NCBI RefSeq assembly: GCF_050510895.1
Contig: NZ_JBNINT010000001.1
Location: forward strand, 1,612,001-1,676,000
DNA length: 64,000 bases
Reading direction: 5' to 3'
DNA from: Pannonibacter phragmitetus_B
GTDB taxonomy: Bacteria; Pseudomonadota; Alphaproteobacteria; Rhizobiales; Stappiaceae
Below the pieces are notes generated by a model. That model worked only from the letters and a program-made list of their open reading frames with translations. It was not told where the DNA came from and ran no database searches. Every line of letters begins with the position of its first letter. Position 1 is the first letter of the stretch. Shown here one piece after another: positions 7,763 to 15,507 of this stretch. A program made the position numbers and the translations under genes.

Positions 7763-9557
7763 ATGATCGGGTCGGGGGAAAGCCGCCTCGCGGTGGCAAT
7801 CCGGCGTATTGGAGCTTTCGTGCTGGCGGCGACCCTGACGGTCGCCGCCGCTTCCATGTTTGGCACGGTGGTTCAGTCGGATGGATTTGACTGGGTCGAC
7901 ATTCTGCGCATCGCGCTGATTGTCATCACCGCATTCTGGCTGGCCTGGGGTGCCTGTACGGCGCTGCTGGGCGTGCTTTTCACGCCCCCGCAGGTTCCTG
8001 CCGTACAAAGCCGCCCGGCCGGGCGGACCGCCATTCTGGTGCCGGTGTACAATGAAGATACCGGCCCCGTCTTCGCTCGGATCGCGGCCATGTACCGATC
8101 CATCGAGGCGGCGGGCTACATTGATCTTTTCGATGTGCATGTGCTTTCGGACTCGACCAAGGCCGCGAGTGTCGCCGCCGAAAACGAGGCCTATCGCTCG
8201 GCGCTGATCAGTCTGAAGGCAGGCGGTCATCTCTATTACCGCAACCGCAGCCCGAATGTGGGGCGCAAGGCCGGCAATATCGCGGATTTCATCCGCACGT
8301 CGGGCGGCGCCTATTCCTACATGCTGGTGCTGGATGCCGACAGCCTGATGCGCGGTGAAACCATTATTGAAATGGTCCGCCGCATGGAGGCCGAGCCCAA
8401 ACTGGCATTGCTGCAGGCATTGCCGCAGGTCATTGGTCTCAGCACGCTGTTTGGCCGGATGCTGCAGTTCTCTGCCGCCTTCTACTCGCCGGTCTTCACC
8501 CGGGGCGTGGCGGCGTTGCAGGGCACGGAGGGCCCGTTCTGGGGGCACAATGCGCTCATCCGTGTGCGGGCCTTTGCCGAAAGCTGCGGTATGGGCGCGC
8601 TCACCGGCAAGCCGCCGTTCGGCGGGCACATTCTCAGCCACGATACGGTGGAAGCGGCCATGCTGGCCCGTGACGGCTGGACCGTGCGTGTCGATCCGGA
8701 TCTGGAAGGCTCCTACGAAGAAGCGCCCGCCAATATCGTGGCTTACGCAAAGCGTGACCGGCGCTGGTGCCAGGGCAACCTGCAGCATGCCAGGCTGCTA
8801 ATCGCGCCGCGCTTCCGGCTGTGGAGCCGGATCTCGATCCTTCAGGGCATTTTCGCTTATCTGTCTTCACCGATCTGGCTGCTGTTCATCATCGCAAGCC
8901 TTGCAGCGCCGCTGTTCGCGCCGCCGCCGGTCTATTTCGATGCGTCCTCGCCATTCCCGGTGTTCCCGCATCCGGAGACGACGACGGCACTGGCGCTGCT
9001 GTTCGGCGTGGTGGCACTTCTGATCCTGCCAAAAGCCATCCTGCTTGTGCGGGCACTGGTTCGGCGGGATTCCAGGAATTTCGGCGGTGCGATCTGCGTC
9101 ACCCTGACGGCGTTTCTGGAGCTTGTTTTCACCTCCATGCTGGCGCCGGTGCATATGATGTTTCAAAGCCGGTCCGTTCTGCAGATCCTGCTCGGGGCCG
9201 ATTCCGGCTGGCCTGCAGCCGATCGTGCAGATGGCTCCATGTCCTTTTGGGATAGCGTCAAGGCAACCTGGTGGATGGCCATTGGCGGCGCTGCCGCCTT
9301 GGTGTTTGCCTATAACTACACACCGGATCTGCAGCTCTGGTTGATGCCGATTGCCCTGCCTCTGGTGTTCGCGCCGCTTCTGGTCTTCCTCACCTCTTCC
9401 GTGATGGTAGGGCAAGCCTTCCGCCGGCTTCGCCTGTTTGTGACACCCTTCGAGACGAGATCCGGAGCCGGTGATTGCCGATCTGGAGCGCACGCTGGAA
9501 GCAGGCGCCGACGCTCCGGCATCGCCGCTTGCAGCCAAGGCGGCGCAGGCGGTTTGA
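7763..9557 (+). CDS. opgH: Glucan biosynthesis glucosyltransferase OpgH/MdoH (frameshift near the C terminus)
   Basis: Inner-membrane GT2-type glucosyltransferase that polymerises the glucan backbone. N-terminal membrane segments are followed by AILVPVYNED, the VLDADSL aspartates and KRDRRWCQGN (the processive Q/RxxRW motif), then several membrane helices. After VTPFETRS (about 9460) the frame becomes atypical (GAGDCRSG...) and runs to 9700, whereas the +1 frame gives EPVIADLERTLEAG...AAQAV and stops at 9557, just before an intrinsic terminator. I therefore place the native end at 9557 and infer an indel (one extra or two missing bases) near 9455-9470. Confidence 0.9.
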
Positions 9558-9583
9558 TCCAGACAGCCATATTCTGCCAATGC

Positions 9584-9616
9584 AGGCGCGGGGCAAAGGT
9601 CCCGCGCCTTCTCGTT
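9584..9616 (+). terminator. Intrinsic terminator of the opg operon
   Basis: Nine-base stem AGGCGCGGG (9584-9592) / CCCGCGCCT (9601-9609), eight-base loop, then TCTCGTTT. It lies 27 bases past the restored opgH stop at 9557 but inside the frame-extended reading to 9700, which supports the frameshift interpretation. Confidence 0.8.
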
Positions 9617-9709
9617 TGTGAATACGCCCCGCCTGTCCACCTGTGTGAAAACGCCGCGCAGGCCCTGCAAAGGCTCGCCAGCGGACCGATCGCGGGCTAG
9701 AGTGTGCGT

Positions 9710-10012
9710 ATGATTGATGTTTCGGCTATGTGGGCGGATCTTTTCGAATTCGCCGGACTTCTCAACCCGATTGCACTCGCGATCGGTGCTGTCATGGGCT
9801 ATTTCGCGGCGCAGCGGCGGCAGATTGTTATTGCAGCCTTTGCGGCAGCGGTTTTTTCGCTGATGGCTGACGCGCTGCTGCGTTCCATTGGCTTGCCTCA
9901 GTTTGCAGCGCAGGCAGGACCACTCGCTGCCTTTCCCTTCCGGTTTGCAGGCGGCGGTATTCTGGCTCTGGCCGTGCATCTGGTTTGCCGGCGCAAGGCG
10001 GAGAAGGCCTGA
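9710..10012 (+). CDS. Small hypothetical membrane protein
   Basis: 100 residues from ATG 9710 (MIDVSAMWADLFEF); a GTG at 9704 is also in frame. Three hydrophobic segments are visible: LLNPIALAIGAVMGYFAA, IVIAAFAAAVFSLMADALL and AGGGILALAVHLVC, with a positively charged tail RRKAEKA. No family recognised. It lies between the opgH terminator and the inserted element at 10041, and was probably convergent with the DUF6455 gene before that insertion. Confidence 0.6.
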   Translation: MIDVSAMWADLFEFAGLLNPIALAIGAVMGYFAAQRRQIVIAAFAAAVFSLMADALLRSIGLPQFAAQAGPLAAFPFRFAGGGILALAVHLVCRRKAEKA

Positions 10013-10040
10013 CGCTGTCCTTCTGCCCGGCGGCAGCGAT

Positions 10041-10068
10041 GCGGCATTAGGTAGCAAAAGCCACCAGA
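10041..10068 (+). repeat. Left terminal inverted repeat of the insertion
   Basis: 28 bases beginning GCGGCATTAGG and ending GCCACCAGA. Bases 10042-10068 are identical to the reverse complement of 12026-12052; the outermost base differs (G here, A in the other end). Confidence 0.9.
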
Positions 10069-10120
10069 TCCAATCCCAAGTTCCCGGTATGTATCCGAAT
10101 GGCATACGGGAGCGCATGGC

Positions 10121-10768
10121 ATGGGATTCGAGGACGAGCTGAGACAACGTCGACATGCGATCGAGACGCAGATCGGCGAACTGCGGGCGCAGGCGAAGGC
10201 GCTCGAGGTGGTGCTCACGTCGTACGATGCCGTCCTCGCTCATTGCGATCCGAACGCATCGCCGATCCAAGCCTTGGCGAAGACGAAACGTCCGGCACCA
10301 GTGCCCCTGCCGCCCGAACTCCAGCGTCTCAACAAGACCGAGGCGGTGTTCGAGACGCTGCGTGAGGCCGGACGGCCGATCTCAACGGCGGAATGCGTCG
10401 CCGCCATTGCGACGCGTCAGGGCGTTGCCGCCGACCATCCCGGATTGCGGCGTTTCGCAAGCCACGTCTCGGCGACGCTGAGCAGCCTTCTGCGACGGGA
10501 GCGAGTTCGCCAATCGCACGCGCCCGACGGCCGGACATTGCTGCATAGCTGTCGTTATTCCACCGTGAAAGGAACGACAGCTTTCCACGCGGTCGAGCTG
10601 ATCTGCGAAGCGAGAGCCGAAACCCGTACCGGTCGGACGGGTTTCGACCCAGATGAGACGTTCATGCGTTTCCGCGTGAATGTCCGCTTCGAGCCACTAA
10701 GCTTCGTCCCGAAACGTATAGCTGATGTTTTCCAGCCGATCGGTCGCGAACGCATAGAAGAAGCGTAA
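10121..10768 (+). CDS. Hypothetical protein with N-terminal coiled coil, passenger of the insertion
   Basis: 215 residues as read. ATG 10121 has GGGAG eight bases upstream. Residues 1-45 (FEDELRQRRHAIETQIGELRAQAKALEVVL) form a likely coiled coil; residues 65-145 (KTEAVFETLREAGRPISTAECV...HVSATLSSLLRRERVRQ) resemble a winged-helix layout. The last about 70 residues are less convincing and the final 24 codons overlap the convergent cupin gene, so the natural stop may have been lost. It faces inward from the left repeat. No family recognised; a DNA-binding role is a guess. Confidence 0.55.
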   Translation: MGFEDELRQRRHAIETQIGELRAQAKALEVVLTSYDAVLAHCDPNASPIQALAKTKRPAPVPLPPELQRLNKTEAVFETLREAGRPISTAECVAAIATRQGVAADHPGLRRFASHVSATLSSLLRRERVRQSHAPDGRTLLHSCRYSTVKGTTAFHAVELICEARAETRTGRTGFDPDETFMRFRVNVRFEPLSFVPKRIADVFQPIGRERIEEA

Positions 10769-11083
10769 GCGGTCTGGCGTCGGTGGCACCCCGTGAAACG
10801 AGCCGCCCGGGATGAAGAGCAGCGTTTCCGGCTTAAGCCGATAGAGCCGACCGTCCACTTCGACGTCGGCTTCGCCCTCCAGACCGAAATAGATCTCAGC
10901 TTCGGGATGACGGTGAACAGCCCATTGGTCGCCGGCAGAGAAGGTCATGATGCCTGCGGCGAAACTATCGCTGTCCGTGACGCTTGATGAGAGTATCTGG
11001 CGATACAGGTAGCTCCCCCTGTTTGGGTCGGACCATTCCTCGTCGGCGCAATCTTTGGGATCGATAAGCAGGGGGCGGGGCAT
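10697..11083 (-). CDS. Cupin domain protein
   Basis: 128 residues from the ATG beginning MPRPLLIDPKDC (complement of 11081-11083), with TTGGAG upstream. A single cupin barrel: the metal-binding half-motif HRHPEAEIYFGLEGEADVEV (two His and a Glu) and the second half PGGSFHGVPPTPD. Such proteins bind a metal and either catalyse or sense small molecules; the substrate is not deducible. It lies downstream of the hydrolase fragment on the same strand, divergent from arsR, so the three once formed a regulator plus two-gene operon. Confidence 0.8.
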   Translation of the reverse strand: MPRPLLIDPKDCADEEWSDPNRGSYLYRQILSSSVTDSDSFAAGIMTFSAGDQWAVHRHPEAEIYFGLEGEADVEVDGRLYRLKPETLLFIPGGSFHGVPPTPDRLRFFYAFATDRLENISYTFRDEA

Positions 11084-11129
11084 GACGAGGTCTCCAAGGT
11101 GAAGAAAGGTAGATATGGCCGTGAGGTCC

Positions 11130-11432
11130 TTACGACGACAGCATGACGGCAATGATGGCTTCGGGCGCGTCCTCTTGGACGAGATGACCGGCGTTCGGAA
11201 TGATGACGAGAGGTCGAACCGAGATAAGTTCAACGAGCCGATGGCCCTGGGCGATCGGAATCCGGCCGTTTTCCCTGTCCCATAGAACCGTTACGGGACA
11301 GTCGAGGCGTTCGTAAGCCGTCTCGATCTCGTGGGTGTAGCGCTGATCCATTTGTGCGATCTGACGACAAAACGCCTTCTGACCGCACTCGCCGCGCTGG
11401 CCTTCGAAGAGAAATGTCCGATCCAGCTCCAA
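11130..11432 (-). pseudogene. Alpha/beta hydrolase, C-terminal fragment
   Basis: About 100 residues (LDRTFLFEGQRGECGQKAFCRQ...LDCPVTVLWDRENGRIPIAQG...LVIIPNAGHLVQEDAPEAI) match only the C-terminal third of alpha/beta hydrolases, including the acid-loop CPVTVLW and the catalytic histidine in NAGHLVQEDAP. The oxyanion hole and nucleophile-serine region are absent: upstream DNA goes straight into the arsR promoter, so the 5' two thirds were deleted. No start with a ribosome site is seen. Probably non-functional. Confidence 0.8.
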
Positions 11433-11458
11433 AGCAGTGCCCTACCCATTTACAATTA

Positions 11459-11473
11459 GCGATATTGCGATAT
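11459..11473. promoter_or_regulatory. AT-rich promoter with tandem GCGATAT repeat before arsR
   Basis: GCGATAT occurs at 11459-11465 and again at 11467-11473 in an AT-rich patch ending just before the ArsR start. A repeat here could be an ArsR binding site or simply promoter sequence; no experiment can be inferred. Confidence 0.35.
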
Positions 11474-11477
11474 ATGT

Positions 11478-11834
11478 ATGGGTATGAATGATCGGTCAAC
11501 TCAAATCCGCGCGATGGCCAGCGAGCAGCGCCTCGACATTCTCCGGCTTCTCAAGTCTCCTGGAGACCGGTTCAGGGGTCAGGAGTCGGCCGATCCGGTG
11601 GAGTTCGGCGTCTGTGTCACGCTCATCGCCGATGCCCTTGGTGTCAGTCAGCCGACGGCCAGCCGGCATATCGATCTCCTTCGCCAGGCTGGCTTCCTGA
11701 CGATCAGGCGCCATCAAAAATGGTCCTACTGCCGGCGCGACGAAGCCGCCCTTGGCGATTATTTCGACTGGTTGCGTGCCGAGATCTCGCCGGGTTCCGC
11801 GTTGGCCGAACCCTCAAAGGGAAAGGAGGAATGA
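11478..11834 (+). CDS. ArsR/SmtB-type transcriptional regulator
   Basis: 118 residues. Winged helix typical of ArsR proteins: MASEQRLDILRLLKS, then CVTLIADALGVSQPTASRHIDLLRQAGFLTIRRHQKWSYCRRDEAAL. No metal-binding CxC motif in the recognition helix, so it is likely a metal-independent sensor. Starts at ATG 11478 or 11484. Divergent from the hydrolase fragment and cupin, which were presumably its targets. Passenger of the insertion at 10041-12053. Confidence 0.88.
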   Translation: MGMNDRSTQIRAMASEQRLDILRLLKSPGDRFRGQESADPVEFGVCVTLIADALGVSQPTASRHIDLLRQAGFLTIRRHQKWSYCRRDEAALGDYFDWLRAEISPGSALAEPSKGKEE

Positions 11835-12025
11835 TGGCCGCGGTAAGAGGAAGCGGTAAGCGCCGCACGTTGATACCGTCATTGGCAGGATGAATGGCAA
11901 TTTCGTCCCGCGTAGCTGCCGTTAGCCGGCGACCACGCGAATGGCAGGTCTCCACCCGTTGCAGTCGTTCCCACCGCCATCTTTCGTTCGATGAAACGTC
12001 ATCATTACCAACGGTTTGAACCAAC

Positions 12026-12053
12026 TCTGGTGGCTTTTGCTACCTAATGCCGT
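12026..12053 (-). repeat. Right terminal inverted repeat of the insertion
   Basis: Reverse complement begins ACGGCATTAGG and ends GCCACCAGA, matching the left end at 27 of 28 bases. It is followed at once by the duplicated target AGCGAT (12054-12059). The 190 bases between arsR and this repeat hold no convincing gene. Confidence 0.9.
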
Positions 12054-12064
12054 AGCGATCAGCC

Positions 12065-12313
12065 CTAGCGGGTCCATTCCTTGAAGAGATTGGCATTCGG
12101 GCAGATTGCCGGAGCATGTGCCGCACCTTCTGGATGCGCATCCAGCCACTCGCGGCATTCCTTGGTGTGACCGCAGCTGAGGCAGCGCGTGGCTGCGACA
12201 CGCAGGTCATTTGCACCGCTGAAGCCTGAGTTCTGTTTGTTGACGGCACCGATGGCGCTCATCATGCGGCCCATCAGCTCGGCTCGTTCGTTCAGTCTGT
12301 CCATCCAGCTCAT
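12065..12313 (-). CDS. DUF6455 family protein
   Basis: 82 residues from the ATG beginning MSWMDRLNERAELMGRMM (complement of 12311-12313), which has GGAGGAAA seven bases upstream; longer frames lack this. The C-terminal half carries a cysteine/histidine cluster (TRCLSCGHTKECREWLDAHPEG...AICPN), probably binding zinc or iron. This short family is common in alphaproteobacteria and has no known role. The stop lies only five bases beyond the target duplication of the insertion, so the gene escaped disruption. Confidence 0.85.
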   Translation of the reverse strand: MSWMDRLNERAELMGRMMSAIGAVNKQNSGFSGANDLRVAATRCLSCGHTKECREWLDAHPEGAAHAPAICPNANLFKEWTR

Positions 12314-12448
12314 GAAGTTTCCTCCTGCCGGGCAGCCCCGGATTTGGCTCATATTTCTCTGGCAAACAGCTTTGCGCCTTGACCCCGATCAAGCCAGGCC
12401 GAACAATGTGTCAGTCAGTGAGCGCAAATTTGCGGAAGGGCGCATGCA

Positions 12449-15015
12449 GTGACGCAGGTTTCAAGCGGCCAGGTGACGGCTCCCCAGACAGCGGCTCCAG
12501 CGCTTGAGGCGCTGCCCGCCGGTGCGCAGTTGCGCGGTCAGGTCGTCAGCGGTGCGCCGGAGGGCATGATGCGGCTCGCGGTGGGCCCGGCCAGGCTTGA
12601 CGTTAAGGCTGACATGCCGCTGCCTGCAGGCACTCCGGTGCTGATCGAGGTGGAGCAGCCAGCCCCTGCGATGCTGCTGAAGGTGAGTGCAGACGAGACC
12701 GCGCTTCAGGGGCGCAGCCTTCCGCAGGGGAGTGCGGGTCAACGCGGCGCCAGCACGGCGACAGGTCAGGCTGCGTCAGCTGCAAGTCTTCAGGCCCTGC
12801 AACTCAAGTCCGCCACTGCGCTGGCTCAAGCGGCAGGCGGCGCCACGCCTGCGCAAGCAGCGATCCAGACTGGAACGGCTCAAGCGCGGCCTGTATTGGC
12901 AAATGTCGACCTTTCCACCTTTGTCCTGCTGAAGGCCGATACGAATGCACCGGCAGCGGCTCCCGGTCCAACGCCTCAGGCCTCAGCTTCCAACTCTCCA
13001 GTCACCGGTGTCGCAACATCCGGCTCTGCTGCGGGCGGGCAATCCGCTGCGCCTGTTCCAGCAGGGGGCAGGCTTCCGTGCTGCCCCAGCCTCAGACCGG
13101 AGCGCAACCCGCGGCACCTGCCGCTGCGGACACGGCAGGGCGTGGTCAGGTGCCTGGTCCGGCATCTGTTGCAGGGGCGGCGCCTTTGGCGCCCCCACCA
13201 TCCGCTGCTGTATCGGGGCAGGCTGTGGGAGCAGGAGCCGCCGGATCTTCAGCACAGTTGCCTGATGCGGTAACTTTACCCGCTCCGACAGCAACTGCCG
13301 GGCAGGCCCAGACACAGGTACTGCCACAGACACTGACACAGGCACCAGCCCAGCCCCAAACCCAGTCCATGGGGCAGGCTATGGGCCAACCGGCCACGCC
13401 TGCCGTCAATCAGGCGGCCAATCAAGCTGCCAGTCCGGGAACGAGCCCGGCATCTGGTCTGGTCCCGGCCCAAGTTCAAACACAGGCGGCAGGCCTGCCG
13501 GCGGCCAGTCAGCCGCAAGCTCCAGCCTTGCCGTCCGCGTCAGGAGCGTCTGCTGCCGCTGCCGGTATAGCTGGGGCTGTGGCGGATGTCCCGGTCGCGG
13601 CAAAGCCTCCCGTCCTGTCCGTCACAAGCCAGCCAGCCTCTGGCGCTTCCATGATTGCGGCTAATCCGGCAGGCACAGCTCCCGGATCTGGCCTTGCGGC
13701 TGCGCCGGGGCTTGGCCAGTCAGGTCAGCCAAATGCCGGAGCCGCGACATCAAGTGCTGCCGCGAATGCAGCTTTGCCGCAGACCGCAGGCCCGCTGGCT
13801 CCCACTTCCTCTTCCATTTCCTCTTCTGGCGCGGCTTCCGGCATCAACGCGCATATGTCTGCCCTCGCGCAAACTGCGGCTGGTTCAGGTGCCTCGCTCT
13901 CACGTCCTTCTCTGTCCGGTGCGCAGGCCGATGCGGAGCTTCAGGCGCTGGCGCGCGGGCCGGGGCCATTGACGGCCGCAGGTGAAGCGGCGCGCGCGCT
14001 GGACCCGCAGGCGCTGAAGGGAGCGCTGGCCGAACCGGCACAGGCACGCACGGTGCTGTCGGCGCTTATGGCCAGTGCCGCCAAGCTGGACACGGCCGCG
14101 CTTCCGCCGGCCGGACAGAAGCTGGTCGAAGCCTTGAAGGGCTTGCAGGCGGATGCAGACAGTCTGGCCGATCCTGCAAGGCTGAAGGCGGCGGTAGATG
14201 CTGTTCTCGGCCTTGCGGCATCAGGTGCGGGCGCCATGGCGGCAGGTTTGCCACGCCAGGCGGGTGTGCCGCAAAAGACTGACGGTCTGACGGCACTTCT
14301 GGTCCGGCTGGCGGGCCTTGCCGATGAGGTGCTTGCTGCCCAGCCACAGTTGCCCTCTGGCCGCAAGGGCGCGGCGCAGGCAGGCCGTGGTGGCACGCCT
14401 TCCAGCCTTGATCCGGAAACGGCCACGGCGCTGGCGCAAAAGACCGGCGCCGAGGTTGGCGAGCGCGTGCGCCTGCAATCTGTCTCGCGCATGGCTGCGG
14501 AGTATCTGATCCGGGACATGGCCCGGACCGCAGGCAAGGGACCCGCCCAGGACATTCAGTCGGGGCATGTCCGCTCCGCGTCCGGCGCGGCGGCAGGATC
14601 CGCTCCGGCCGGAGCTTCCTCCGGTGCACCAGCGGCGCGGCCGGTGGATGTGTCGCTGGATCTGCCTGTGCTGGTCGACGGGCAGTCACGTGTCCTCAGC
14701 CTCAGGATTTCACGCGATCCGCAAGATCCTGATGTGCCACCCGATCCCAAGGGGCCGGAATGGCGTGTGCGTTTCAGCCTCGATTTACCCGAAGGCGGGC
14801 CGGTGGAGGCTGCGGCTGGGCTGCGTGGCACCAGCAGCTATGTCACGCTGCGCGCTGCCGAGGAGGAGACACTTGCCGGGTTCCTCAGCCGCCGCGAAAC
14901 GCTTGCAGCGCTCTTTGCCGATGAAGGGCTGGATCTTGAGGATCTGCGCATCCTGAAGGCAAAGCCTGAAACCGCTCCGGCCATTGCGCCGCTGCCGTTG
15001 GACCGCAGTTCATGA
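12449..15015 (+). CDS. fliK: FliK-like flagellar hook-length control protein (one frameshift)
   Basis: About 855 residues if one G is added to the GGGGG run at 13064-13068; as written the first frame ends at 13273 and the rest is read from the other frame. Starts at GTG 12449 (AAGGG upstream). N-terminal segment, a very long Ala/Gln/Pro-rich low-complexity linker, then a folded C-terminal region (VDVSLDLPVLVDGQSRVLSLRISRD...AEEETLAGFLSRRETLAALFADEGLDLEDLRI) typical of the FliK hook-length domain that switches export specificity through FlhB. Stop overlaps the next gene by ATGA. FliK assignment rests on the C terminus and the FlhB-like partner. Confidence 0.82.
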
Positions 15016-15326
15016 AGAAGCCCGGGACGCCGGATACTGCTCCGGAGGGAGTGCCGGCCAGAGCACCCCGCAAGCTTGCCATTGCCCTGCATTATGACAA
15101 GCGCAGCGCACCGCGTGTTTCGGCCAAGGGCATGGGGCCGGTGGCCGAACGGATTGTCGAGATCGCCCGTGAGGCAGGGGTGCCGGTTGAGGCCAACTCG
15201 CCGCTGGCTGAGGCCCTTTCGCATCTGGAGCTGGATGAAGAAATTCCCGAGGCGCTCTATCAGGCGGTGGCGGTGCTGATCAGTTTCATCCTGCGCAAGG
15301 GCAAGGCACCCAATCCGCCGGGATGA
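15012..15326 (+). CDS. Orphan FlhB C-terminal-domain protein
   Basis: 104 residues, overlapping fliK by four bases. LAIALHYDKRSAPRVSAKGMGPVAERIVEIAREAGVPVEANSPLAEALSHLELDEEIPEALYQAVAVLI matches the cytoplasmic domain of FlhB/YscU export-switch proteins, but the membrane part is absent and the self-cleavage NPTH is missing (RKLAIAL at that place). Such standalone FlhB-C proteins occur in other flagellated bacteria. Pairing with FliK suggests it takes part in hook-length or export switching; this is inference. Confidence 0.82.
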   Translation: MKKPGTPDTAPEGVPARAPRKLAIALHYDKRSAPRVSAKGMGPVAERIVEIAREAGVPVEANSPLAEALSHLELDEEIPEALYQAVAVLISFILRKGKAPNPPG

Positions 15327-15507
15327 GGGGAGGCGGCTTTCATCTGCAATTTCCAGCGAGCGGGCGGGCTCTCCCTCTTGCAGGCAGGGCAAATCCCGTC
15401 TAGGCAACAAGTGCGTGCGCCTGCGCAGCCAGACCTTCTGAAACGGATGTCGTAGCGATTGCGGCAAGCGCACAACCGGCCGGAATTTTAACAGGATTAG
15501 AGATCAG

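Larger units (their letters stand above)
10035..12059. mobile_element. 2-kb inverted-repeat-bounded insertion without a transposase
   Basis: The element proper is 10041-12053, bounded by 28-base terminal inverted repeats that match at 27 positions and flanked on both sides by the direct repeat AGCGAT (10035-10040 and 12054-12059), which reads as a 6-bp target-site duplication. Inside are an unknown coiled-coil protein, a cupin, an alpha/beta hydrolase remnant and an ArsR regulator. No reading frame resembles a transposase or resolvase, so it would have moved in trans. Element family not recognised. Confidence 0.8.

Noticed and set aside
8867..10270. Long open frame on the minus strand opposite opgH
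   Set aside because: High-GC shadow frame; His/Arg/Gln-rich translation without any family motif, while the plus strand encodes a clear OpgH.
11704..12024. 106-codon minus-strand frame over arsR and the right end of the element
   Set aside because: Low-complexity basic translation, mostly antisense to arsR, and no start signal.
13064..13068. Programmed ribosomal frameshift in fliK at a G run
   Set aside because: The same kind of deficit occurs in many unrelated genes of the window, so a sequence error or general slippage explains it better.
13280..13560. Tandem DNA repeat in the Gln/Ala/Pro-rich fliK region
   Set aside because: Codon-level low complexity typical of FliK linkers; no regular period could be read.
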